Source: CAYRGQ01 sp964444885
GTDB lineage: Bacteria; Bacteroidota; Bacteroidia; Sphingobacteriales; Sphingobacteriaceae
Reading direction: 5' to 3'
Length of the DNA stretch: 12,082 bases
Assembly (NCBI GenBank): GCA_964444885.1
Contig: CAYUIZ010000093.1
Location: forward strand, 1 to 12,082
Shown in pieces: positions 1 through 7,506 of the stretch. The notes below the pieces were generated by a model. It was given only the letters and a program-made list of their open reading frames with translations, did not search any database and was not told where the DNA came from. The first letter of the stretch is position 1, and each line of letters starts with the position of its first letter. A program made the position numbers and the translations under genes.

Positions 1-207
1 CTGGCTGAGGAAAACCTCAACGGACACTTGTCGGGCATGTTGATCGAGCAGGAAAACGGGCAGTGGGTGCATAGGGTTATTCCCGCACCGGGGGGGCAGC
101 GTATCTTCCATCCGGAGAAAAACTACTTCCTGCCGATCCCCCAAAGCGTAATAGACAGAAATAACAAAATAACCCAAAACCCAAACTATACAATTGCACA
201 AGACTAA
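1..207 (+). CDS. SusD/RagB family nutrient-binding outer-membrane lipoprotein, C-terminal end (5' truncated)
   Basis: Frame 1 is open from the first base to a TAA at 205-207, giving 68 residues with no start in the window. The segment FHPEKNYFLPIPQSVIDRNN (residues 40-59), followed by a QNPNY motif, matches the highly characteristic end of SusD/RagB proteins (Y-x-x-PIP-x-x-x-I-x-x-N then QNPGY-like). In the family, SusD caps a SusC TonB-dependent transporter on the cell surface and captures an oligosaccharide for import. A susC gene is therefore expected upstream, outside the window. The next start lies only 10 bases after this stop, so the two genes are very likely co-transcribed. The ligand cannot be inferred from this fragment. 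Confidence 0.88.
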   Translation: MAEENLNGHLSGMLIEQENGQWVHRVIPAPGGQRIFHPEKNYFLPIPQSVIDRNNKITQNPNYTIAQD

Positions 208-217
208 CTGCAATCCA

Positions 218-2230
218 ATGACCAGAACGAGTGTGATTTCCAGACTAAGATACGCCGTAGCGGCGTGTTTGGCTTTTCTTTCCGTGTTGACGTTCCCTGC
301 CGTGCTCAAGGGGCAGGACAGGTTTCCCTGGCCGGAAGGGAAAAAGTTCGCGATCAGCCTTTCCTTTGATGATTCCCGCGAATCGAACATCGAGCTGGGC
401 ATCCCGCTGCTGGACAGGCACGGGGTGAAGGCGACCTTCTACGCGCACCCAAAGAACGTGCGGGAGCGCCTGGATGAATGGAAGGCAGCGGTGGCAAACG
501 GGCACGAAGTAGCCAACCACACGATGACGCATCCCTGCAGCGAGAATTTCCTGTGGGGAGCGCGGAAGCCTCTGGAGCACTACACGCTGGCAGACATGAG
601 AGCTGAGCTGGTTGAGACCAGCCGGCAGCTGGAAGAACTGCTGGGCGTGACACCCACGACCTTCGCCTATCCCTGCGGGCAGACCTTTGTCGGACGCGGG
701 GAAGGCAAGCAGAGCTATGCACCGCTGATTGCTGAGCTATTCACGAGCGGGCGGGGCTGGCTGGATGAGGCGCCTGCCGACCCCTTGTTTTGCGACCTTG
801 CGGAGGTCTCGGGGATGAAAATGGACGATATCGATTTTAAAGAGCTGTTGCCCGTCATCGAGTACGCACGGGCAAATAACCTGTGGCTCGTCCTGGTAGG
901 TCACGACACCCAAGCGGAACGCGGGCCGCAGGTCACCAATTTAGCGTTTCTCGAAGAGCTCGGCGCCTATATCAGTGCGCACGAGGATGTGTGGGCCGCT
1001 CCCTTGGCGGAGGTGTCCGCCCATATCCAGACCACAAGGACCAATGGCCGGTTGTTGCCCGGCGAGCCACTCCCGGTCTGGGAGAACAGCTCGGGCGAGG
1101 TGAACTTAAGGGCGGAACTGGGGAAAGGAATGGGCCCCACCATCGAATACATGCCCGACTGGAAAGCCTACGGATGGTGGACGGCCGAAGACAGCGTGGT
1201 GTGGAACCTTGAGCTGGACAAGCCCGGCATATTCCGCGCGGTGCTGGAATGGTCCATCTCGGATGAGGAAGCCGGCAAGGAAGTCGAATTCCATGTTGCG
1301 GGTCAGGTGATCCGGAAGGCCATCCCATCCTCCGGCTCCTGGGAAACATTCAGGTTTTTGGATCTGGGTGAGGTTGAACTCCCGGCCGGTCTCCACCGCA
1401 TGGTCGTGAAACCGGCTAACCCCAACGAGGAGGGACATTTCATGGATCTCCGGAATATCCAGCTGAAGCGTAAAACCCTGCCTGCAAATGCGGACGTGGG
1501 TGTTGCCCTATATTCCTTTAATCGGTTCGGTCTGCATGACGCCCTGCGCAAAGCCAACGCCGCCGGAGTGGAATACGTGGAAGGGTTCTCCTTTCATTCA
1601 TTGGGCGGCGCGTTCGGGTCCAAAACCATCGCCCAGCTGGATGACAGGGAAATCGTGCTGTTTCGGAATTTGCTGGCGGAGAACAGCCTCAGGATGGTCT
1701 CGATGTACGGTGATGGTCAGACGGTGGCCGAGTGGGAGCGGCTTTTTGCGAATGCCAGCCGTCTGGGTATGGAATTCATTGTGGGCGAGCCGGCCCCTAC
1801 CCTGTGGGATGAGCTGAACGAGGTCGCCGGCCAGTACGGGATGAAGCTCGCCATCCACCAGCATGCGGAGGGATTAAGCCGTTTCTGGCACCCGGATTCC
1901 GTACTGGCGGCGCTCGAGGGGCGGGAAAACTTTGCGGCCTGCGGCGATGTCGGGCATTGGGTGCGGAGCGGGCTGGATCCCGTGGAATGCCTGAACACCC
2001 TGCGTGGCCGGCTGGTCAGTGTCCACCTGAAGGATCTGGATACGTTCGGGAACCTGGATGCCGCCGACGTGCGTCTGGGCGACGGCGTAATCGATTATGA
2101 GGCCGTGGTGCGGGCGCTGCGCCTGCAGGGCTTCGATGGGTATGCCTTTGTCGAATGCGAACACGACTGGGAAGATAACCTAGGCGACGTGTCCGACGCG
2201 GTTGTGCGTTTGCGGACCTGGCTGCACTAG
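218..2230 (+). CDS. Secreted three-module protein: NodB polysaccharide deacetylase + beta-sandwich + sugar isomerase/epimerase-like TIM barrel
   Basis: I chose the ATG at 218 (670 aa): a basic start, then a hydrophobic segment (about residues 10-33), fits a Sec signal peptide. An in-frame TTG at 194 would add 8 residues and overlap the susD stop. Module 1 (about 40-290) is a NodB-type metal-dependent deacetylase: SFDD at 49-52 (motif 1, base and metal Asp), HTMTHP at 101-106 (metal His), AYPCGQ at 150-155, a GW-containing motif near 180, and LVGHD at 226-230. Module 2 (about 300-420) resembles the ligand-binding beta-sandwiches appended to glycan enzymes. Module 3 (about 425-670) is an AP-endonuclease-2/xylose-isomerase-like barrel with plausible metal ligands E514, D577 and H580 (GDVGHW), H603 (HLKD) and E646. 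Relatives of this barrel act on keto-sugars or as sugar epimerases. The likely role is N- or O-deacetylation of a saccharide plus a second reaction on it in the periplasm. The substrate is unknown. Confidence 0.85.
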   Translation: MTRTSVISRLRYAVAACLAFLSVLTFPAVLKGQDRFPWPEGKKFAISLSFDDSRESNIELGIPLLDRHGVKATFYAHPKNVRERLDEWKAAVANGHEVANHTMTHPCSENFLWGARKPLEHYTLADMRAELVETSRQLEELLGVTPTTFAYPCGQTFVGRGEGKQSYAPLIAELFTSGRGWLDEAPADPLFCDLAEVSGMKMDDIDFKELLPVIEYARANNLWLVLVGHDTQAERGPQVTNLAFLEELGAYISAHEDVWAAPLAEVSAHIQTTRTNGRLLPGEPLPVWENSSGEVNLRAELGKGMGPTIEYMPDWKAYGWWTAEDSVVWNLELDKPGIFRAVLEWSISDEEAGKEVEFHVAGQVIRKAIPSSGSWETFRFLDLGEVELPAGLHRMVVKPANPNEEGHFMDLRNIQLKRKTLPANADVGVALYSFNRFGLHDALRKANAAGVEYVEGFSFHSLGGAFGSKTIAQLDDREIVLFRNLLAENSLRMVSMYGDGQTVAEWERLFANASRLGMEFIVGEPAPTLWDELNEVAGQYGMKLAIHQHAEGLSRFWHPDSVLAALEGRENFAACGDVGHWVRSGLDPVECLNTLRGRLVSVHLKDLDTFGNLDAADVRLGDGVIDYEAVVRALRLQGFDGYAFVECEHDWEDNLGDVSDAVVRLRTWLH

Positions 2231-2298
2231 GAGAAGAACCTCTGATTCCGACCATCATGCACCTCACAATAAGCTAAACTTAATCTTGCACTTCACTT

Positions 2299-5200
2299 AT
2301 GTTTCTTAAAAATCCTTTGCCATTTGTTTTCATGATAACTCTTTTCGCAAGTGCGGCGTGCAGCCAGAAACCAAGTGGCGGCGGCCTATCGCCCAAGGAG
2401 GCGCTGGCTTCCTTCGAGCTCGCGGAGGGATTCCAGCTGGAGCTAATCGCGTCCGAGCCGCTGATTTCGGATCCGGTGGCCATGGAGGTGGACGAATACG
2501 GGCGGATGTACGTGGTGGAAATGCCGGGATATCCCCTGGATAAGACGGGCTCGGGGAAGGTAAAGCTGCTTTCCGACCGTGACGGGGACGGCACGATGGA
2601 CGAGAGCGTCGTCTTCGCCGACGGACTCCAGTTCCCTACAGGCGTCATGCGCTGGAAGAACGGAATCCTGGTGACGGACGCGCCGAATGTTCTGTACTTT
2701 GAAGATACCGACGGAGACGGCCGTGCCGACATCCGCGACACGCTGCTGACGGGATTTGCCCTGTCGAATCCACAGCATAACGTCAACTCGCCCATCCTAG
2801 GAATCGACAACTGGATTTACGTGTCGAACGAACCGGCTGGTGTGGCCAGCGTCTACGTGGATGAGTTCAGTGATTTAGGAACTGAAGTCCACTATCCGGG
2901 CGTGGCAGGCGCGCCAGTTCTGCCGGCCAACGGAGGCGGCCGCCGGGTTCGGTTCCATCCGGACACCTACGGCCTGGAGATGCTGTCAAGCGCGGGCCAG
3001 TTCGGCCACACCTACGACCGCTGGGGCAGGCATTTCCTGGTGAGTAACGCGAACCACATTTACCATGAGGTTTTCCAGGCCGCATATTTGAACAGAAATC
3101 CCAGCTTGCTGATACCCGGCACAACCGTATCCGTATCAGACCACGGCGCGGCGGCCGAAGTGTACCCCATCACGGTCAACCCCGAGCATCAGATGCTGAC
3201 CGACCTGGGCGTTTTCACAGCGGCCTGCGGCATCATGGCCTACGAAGGTGGTCTTTTCCCCGCACCGTTTGACAGCGTGGTCTTCGTTGCGGAGCCCGTT
3301 GCCAACCTAGTGCACGCCGACTTTGTGCGGGAAAGCGGCGCAACGTTCACCGCGTCGCGGGTGTATGAGCAGAAGGAGTTTTTAGCGTCGCGCGACCCCT
3401 GGTTCAGGCCAGTCAACCATTATACCGGGCCTGACGGCGCGGTTTATGTGGTGGATTATTACCGCAGGGTGGTGGAACATCCGGAATGGATGGCGGAGGG
3501 TGCGGCCGAATCCCAGGACTTGTACGAAGGCATTGACAAGGGACGGATATACCGGGTGACGCCGGTCGGCACGCCAGCGGCGGACTGGACCAAAGACTTC
3601 GCTTTCGGCGATGCGTCCGTCAGCGAGTTGGTCGGGAAACTCGGTCACGAAAACAGCTGGCACCGGCGAAACGCGCAGCGTCTGCTGGTCGACCGGAACG
3701 ATAAAAACAGTGTCCCTCTACTGCGGGAAGCGCTCCGCAGCGCAAACGAAGTAGCACGCCTGCATGCGGCCTGGACACTTGAAGGGCTTGGTGCACTGGA
3801 AGAAGGGGATGTGGTCCGCCTGTTGGAAGATTCCGTCGCCGGAGTCCGCGAAAATGGAATCCTCCTCGCGGAGGACTATTTGAATTCCGAAGCCGTGCTT
3901 GCTGCCCTGTTTGGGCTGCAGGAGGATGACAACGGCAGGGTTCGTTTTCAACTGCTGTGCACGCTCGGTGAGGTGGATTCTCCCGAGGCGCGCCAGGCAA
4001 GGCAAGCGTTGCTCTTTGCCGGCTTGAATGATTCTTGGATGCAGTATGCGGCGCTTTCGGCCCGCTTCCCCGACTACGGCGGGCTCCTGAATACGGCGAT
4101 CAGCAAGTTTGACACCAATAATCCCGCTTATGCGGGCTTGATCGAGCGGGTGGCGGCCATGTCAGTGGCCTCTGCCAGTCTGGAGGATATTAAAGCATTG
4201 TTGGGTCGGGCATTGAATCCGGGTGGCGGATCCAACGGTGCCTGGCAGGCTGCCTTGCTTCGCGGTCTGAGTCAGCAGGACGGCGAATACGTTACATCAC
4301 CCAGCCTGGAAACCGAAAGGAAGCAGTTGGTGCAGGCGTTGTATGCACATCGGTATGAACCGGTTCGTGCGGCAAGCCTGGCGATGCTGCGGCGTATCGG
4401 TCTGCCGAGGGACGGATCGGCCCAGCCTGTGCTCGAACGGTCTGTCGCGCTCTTGGGCGATGGGAATGCGGAAGCTCCCTTGCGCATCCGGGCGATGGAG
4501 TTCGTGGCGATGGCTTCGCCCGAAACAGCGGCGCAGAAGCTGCCCGCGCTGCTGGATCCGGGGGAGCATCCGGACGTGCAGCGGGTGGCCCTGCGGATAC
4601 TCGGATGGCAGGGGGGTACCGAAATTACGGCCTGGCTGATCGACCGGTGGGCGTCCCTCGGGCCGGCGGTCCGCGAGGAAACCATCGAGATCCTGTTTGC
4701 GGGCGAAGACCGGGTGCGCCAGCTGATCGAAGCGTTGGAGGCCGGCACCATTGACCCGTCAGCCGTGGTATGGGGGCGCCAGGTTGGCTTAATGGCCCAA
4801 CGAAACGAAGAACTGCGCCGCCGCGCACGGCGGATTTTCGCAGCCGAAACCGACGATGCGGATAAGATGGCTACCCTGGAAACGTACCGCGGCGCACTGA
4901 ATGCGTCCGGAGACACCAAAAAAGGAGCCCTGCTGTACGAACGGCACTGTTCAGCCTGCCACCAGATCGGCGGGGAATACGGCGTGGCGTACGGCCCCGA
5001 TTTGGCCGCTATACGCAACCGCAAGCCGGAGACCGTGCTTTGGGATATTCTGGAACCCAATGCGTCCATCGCTGACGGCTACGACCTTTGGGAAATAACG
5101 ATGGCCGATGGCGAAGTGAAGCGAGGGATTATTGCTTCGGAGACACCGACTTCGATCACCTTAAGCGTTTACAACAAAGAGGACGAAGTAATTTCACGAC

Positions 5201-5316
5201 AAGACATTGCCACCCTCACGTCGATGGCCATGTCCTTGATGCCCGCCGGACTCGAACACCAAATCACGGCAGAAGAAATGAACGATCTGCTCACCTTTAT
5301 TAAAAAGCTGAACTAA
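2299..5316 (+). CDS. PVC-type membrane-bound dehydrogenase: beta-propeller, HEAT repeats and C-terminal cytochrome c (lipoprotein)
   Basis: 1005 aa. The N-terminus is a lipoprotein signal with Cys at residue 21 (SAAC) followed by a Ser/Gly-rich linker. Residues about 35-425 form a propeller of the sorbosone/glucose-dehydrogenase-like type, opening with a FELAEGFQLELIASEPL-like strand and carrying two calcium-loop motifs, DRDGDGTMDE (from 93) and DTDGDGRAD (from 136). Residues about 435-870 are helical HEAT-like repeats. Residues about 870-1005 are a class I cytochrome c: haem motif CSACH at 884-888 and probable distal ligand Met981 in an LMPAG motif. This architecture is known from Planctomycetes, Verrucomicrobia and Bacteroidota as a putative membrane-bound dehydrogenase, with substrates mostly unknown. 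By inference it oxidises a sugar or polyol and passes electrons to its own haem. It starts 68 bases after the deacetylase, and its TAA overlaps the next ATG by one base, so translational coupling is likely. Confidence 0.88.
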   Translation: MFLKNPLPFVFMITLFASAACSQKPSGGGLSPKEALASFELAEGFQLELIASEPLISDPVAMEVDEYGRMYVVEMPGYPLDKTGSGKVKLLSDRDGDGTMDESVVFADGLQFPTGVMRWKNGILVTDAPNVLYFEDTDGDGRADIRDTLLTGFALSNPQHNVNSPILGIDNWIYVSNEPAGVASVYVDEFSDLGTEVHYPGVAGAPVLPANGGGRRVRFHPDTYGLEMLSSAGQFGHTYDRWGRHFLVSNANHIYHEVFQAAYLNRNPSLLIPGTTVSVSDHGAAAEVYPITVNPEHQMLTDLGVFTAACGIMAYEGGLFPAPFDSVVFVAEPVANLVHADFVRESGATFTASRVYEQKEFLASRDPWFRPVNHYTGPDGAVYVVDYYRRVVEHPEWMAEGAAESQDLYEGIDKGRIYRVTPVGTPAADWTKDFAFGDASVSELVGKLGHENSWHRRNAQRLLVDRNDKNSVPLLREALRSANEVARLHAAWTLEGLGALEEGDVVRLLEDSVAGVRENGILLAEDYLNSEAVLAALFGLQEDDNGRVRFQLLCTLGEVDSPEARQARQALLFAGLNDSWMQYAALSARFPDYGGLLNTAISKFDTNNPAYAGLIERVAAMSVASASLEDIKALLGRALNPGGGSNGAWQAALLRGLSQQDGEYVTSPSLETERKQLVQALYAHRYEPVRAASLAMLRRIGLPRDGSAQPVLERSVALLGDGNAEAPLRIRAMEFVAMASPETAAQKLPALLDPGEHPDVQRVALRILGWQGGTEITAWLIDRWASLGPAVREETIEILFAGEDRVRQLIEALEAGTIDPSAVVWGRQVGLMAQRNEELRRRARRIFAAETDDADKMATLETYRGALNASGDTKKGALLYERHCSACHQIGGEYGVAYGPDLAAIRNRKPETVLWDILEPNASIADGYDLWEITMADGEVKRGIIASETPTSITLSVYNKEDEVISRQDIATLTSMAMSLMPAGLEHQITAEEMNDLLTFIKKLN

Positions 5317-6644
5317 TGAAGACGAATAACAGACGCCAGTCGGTATTGCGGTCCTGTGCCGCATCCCTTGGCTTGGCGGCCCTTCTAGTAATCGGAATGG
5401 CGCTGTCCGCGCAGGGGCAGGGCTTTAAGGCTGCGGTGGGCAAGGTGAATATTACGCCGCACGAGTCCCAGCAGTTGCTGGGGTATGGCGCTCGGAAATC
5501 CACTGGCGTGCACGACAGCATTTACCACCGCGTGACGGTGATGGATGATGGCCACACGCGCTTTGTGCTGGTATCGTCGGACATTTGCTTGGTGTCACCT
5601 TCGGAATATGACCGGGTGGCGGCCCAGCTGCAGGAGGAAGTGGGGATAGCACCGGCGAATTTCTGGTGGTCGGTGACGCATACGCACTCGGCGCCGGAAG
5701 TAGGTCCTCCGGGCATCGCCGAGGCCTTTTTGGGCGACCGCTATCACCACGAATATGACCGGGCGTACACGGATGGTACCATCAGGAAGCTGCTGGATGC
5801 CGTGACCGAGGCGATTGATAACCTGGAGCCCGCGCGACTGTCCGTAGGGTGGGGGCACGCCAATGCCAATATTAACCGGCGGGCACGGCGGGCGGATGGC
5901 ACGACCTTCCTCGGGCTGAACCCCGATTTGCCGGTAGACCGGCGTATCGGCATGCTGCGGATTGATAGGACGGACGGCTCACCGTTGGCGATTATCGCAA
6001 ATTACGCGATGCACGGCACGGTGATCGGCGGTGAATGCACGCTGATCAGCGGAGACGGGCCGGGCGTGGTATCAGACTATGTGGAACGCAACACCGGCGC
6101 CACCATGCTGTTTATCAACGGCGCGGCAGGCAACATCGCGCCGATATACAGTACGCAGCCCGACCCGTTCCGCCTACCGGAGTTCGAGGCGCTGCTGGGC
6201 GACCGCATTCTGGAAGCCAACCATCGTATGCCGAAAGGCACGGACGAGGTAAAATTCAGCGCGGGCGGAACGACCGTCACGACGCCGGCGCGCGAAGGCT
6301 TGTCCTGGCCAGCCTACCTGTCGGATTATACCAGCATAGACCAAGCCGGCAACGAATTCGTGAAACTGCCCGTGCGTTTTCTCCGAATCAACCGCGATAT
6401 CGCGATTTGGAGTGCACCACTCGAGCTCTTTTGCGAAATATCGAACGAGATTCGCGATCGGTCGCCGTTTCCCTACACCTTTTACTACGGATATACGAAC
6501 GGGTGGCTGGGTTACCTGATGACCGACGAGGAAATTCCCTTCGGCGGCTACGAGACCACCGTTACTCCGTTCAAACCAGGGGCGGGAACGGATCTGATTA
6601 ATGCAGTACTGGGGTACATCGAAGGAGAGATGAGCGCGCCTTAA
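5316..6644 (+). CDS. Neutral/alkaline ceramidase N-terminal-domain family protein, secreted
   Basis: 442 aa, starting within TAATG at the end of the dehydrogenase gene. A Sec signal peptide (about residues 1-35, ending near AQGQG) precedes a mature start of FKAAVGKVNITPHES type, a hallmark of the family. Candidate zinc ligands are visible in order: HTH at 122-124, His233 (NYAMHG), Glu370 (PLELF) and Tyr400 (GYTNGWLGY). These correspond to the two His, Glu and Tyr of characterised bacterial ceramidases. The GN-x-S-P motif carrying the nucleophilic Ser in those enzymes reads GNIAP here, with Ala at 275. The C-terminal Ig-like domain of true ceramidases (about 650-700 aa in total) is absent. It is probably a zinc-dependent hydrolase or binding protein acting on a product of this locus, not a demonstrated ceramidase. 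Confidence 0.85.
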   Translation: MKTNNRRQSVLRSCAASLGLAALLVIGMALSAQGQGFKAAVGKVNITPHESQQLLGYGARKSTGVHDSIYHRVTVMDDGHTRFVLVSSDICLVSPSEYDRVAAQLQEEVGIAPANFWWSVTHTHSAPEVGPPGIAEAFLGDRYHHEYDRAYTDGTIRKLLDAVTEAIDNLEPARLSVGWGHANANINRRARRADGTTFLGLNPDLPVDRRIGMLRIDRTDGSPLAIIANYAMHGTVIGGECTLISGDGPGVVSDYVERNTGATMLFINGAAGNIAPIYSTQPDPFRLPEFEALLGDRILEANHRMPKGTDEVKFSAGGTTVTTPAREGLSWPAYLSDYTSIDQAGNEFVKLPVRFLRINRDIAIWSAPLELFCEISNEIRDRSPFPYTFYYGYTNGWLGYLMTDEEIPFGGYETTVTPFKPGAGTDLINAVLGYIEGEMSAP

Positions 6645-6716
6645 CACGTTCCTTTACAGGTCGTACCAACGCAGGGGTGCTTGCGTGCGGCCTCCATCGC
6701 GCGGTTATCCATGTTC

Positions 6717-6747
6717 TTGCAATTACGCGACCATTTCGGTAGGTTTG
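6717..6747 (+). promoter_or_regulatory. Bacteroidota-type housekeeping promoter candidate
   Basis: TTG at 6717-6719, a 20-base spacer, then TAGGTTTG at 6740-6747, an exact match to the Bacteroidota -7 consensus TAnnTTTG. Transcription would begin around 6752-6756, leaving a leader of roughly 45-50 bases before the DUF1080 start. It lies in the 156-base gap after the ceramidase-like gene, where a new transcription unit would be expected. Confidence 0.6.
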
Positions 6748-6790
6748 TGGAGGAGGCGTTCGTTCGCCGATGAAAAATCAAACCCATTTT

Positions 6791-6802
6791 ATAAGCGCTT
6801 AT
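6791..6802. promoter_or_regulatory. Perfect 12-base palindrome overlapping a start codon (possible operator)
   Basis: ATAAGCGCTTAT is identical to its reverse complement and covers the first two bases of the ATG at 6801. Its AAGCGCTT core has the central CpG symmetry typical of LacI/GalR-family operators, and it would lie near +40 of the transcript from the candidate promoter. It is a single copy with no regulator gene nearby, so this could be chance. Confidence 0.25.
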
Positions 6803-7493
6803 GATGAAGTCAATCGCCCTTTTTATTTCGTTTATCTGTACCATCGCGTATACACACGCGCAATCCCAAAGCTTGTTTAACGGCACCGACCTAACAGGCT
6901 GGCATGCCGACGTGCCGGCCATGGACGACGACGCGGCCGTGTCTAGCCCGTTCATCGTCCGCGACGGGATGCTCGTCAGCATGGGCAACCCCAACGGTCA
7001 CCTGATAACGGACGCCGTGCATAAAAACTATCGTTTGGAGGTCGAATACCGCTTCCCGGGCAAACCAGGAAATTGCGGTGTGCTCGTTCACGCTTCCACG
7101 CCACGGGCGTTGTACGGCATGTTCCCCCAGTCTATCGAGGTGCAGATGATGCACGAAAATGCCGGGGATTTCTGGTGCATCCATGAAGATATCGAAGTGC
7201 CCGACATGGAAGCCCGCCGCGGACCCAAGGAAAATTGGGGCGGCAAGGACGGCCAAGAGCGGCGCATACGCAACCTCACGGACGGCTCGGAAGCACCGCT
7301 GGGCGAATGGAACCGGATGACCATCGAGGTGCTCGACCGTAATATCCGGGTATGGGTCAACGGCGACTTGGTCAACGACGGTTTCAACTGCACGGCAGAT
7401 CAAGGCCAAATTGCCCTGCAAGCCGAAGGGTCCGAGGTGGAATTCAGAAAACTATTGCTGACGCCCATTAGCCAGCTTTCGGATAAACAGTAG
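6801..7493 (+). CDS. Secreted DUF1080 / 3-keto-disaccharide hydrolase family protein
   Basis: 230 aa, a normal length for the family. The signal peptide is about residues 1-21 (ending YTHA, then QSQS). The mature protein begins with LFNGTDLTGWH, the signature opening of DUF1080 concanavalin-like jelly-roll proteins. It continues with a GNCGVLVHAS motif (the family's 'G-N-S-G-hydrophobic' strand), an IEVQMMHE strand, a G-x-W-N-x-x-x-I-E strand and a terminal GQIALQAEGSEVEFRKLLL. Characterised family members hydrolyse 3-keto-glycosides or hydrate the 2-hydroxy-glycals made from them, downstream of sugar 3-oxidation. This one would act in the periplasm or at the surface. The alternative start at 6804 (second Met) is equally possible. 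The next gene starts 13 bases downstream, so they probably form a two-gene unit. The family also includes members without shown activity. Confidence 0.87.
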   Translation: MMKSIALFISFICTIAYTHAQSQSLFNGTDLTGWHADVPAMDDDAAVSSPFIVRDGMLVSMGNPNGHLITDAVHKNYRLEVEYRFPGKPGNCGVLVHASTPRALYGMFPQSIEVQMMHENAGDFWCIHEDIEVPDMEARRGPKENWGGKDGQERRIRNLTDGSEAPLGEWNRMTIEVLDRNIRVWVNGDLVNDGFNCTADQGQIALQAEGSEVEFRKLLLTPISQLSDKQ

Positions 7494-7506
7494 GACGCAA
7501 GCCGTC

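Noticed and set aside
194..217. TTG start at 194 for the deacetylase gene
   Set aside because: It would put a polar HKTNCNP stretch before the signal peptide and overlap the susD stop. The ATG at 218 gives a standard basic, hydrophobic signal sequence.
254..268. Lipobox-like VAAC in the deacetylase N-terminus
   Set aside because: The Cys lies near the start of the hydrophobic stretch, which continues for about 15 residues after it, so a type I signal peptide fits better.
2281..2288. TAATCTTG as a -7 promoter element before the dehydrogenase gene
   Set aside because: It has one mismatch to TAnnTTTG, no TTG at the right distance upstream, and lies only 10 bases before the ATG.
4272..5069. Minus-strand open frame opposite the HEAT/cytochrome region
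   Set aside because: The product is Arg/Ser-rich low-complexity sequence with no motif, while the plus strand encodes a clear HEAT and CSACH haem region.
6669..6686. Small hairpin ACGCA/TGCGT after the ceramidase-like gene as a terminator
   Set aside because: The stem is only 5 base pairs and no T-run follows.
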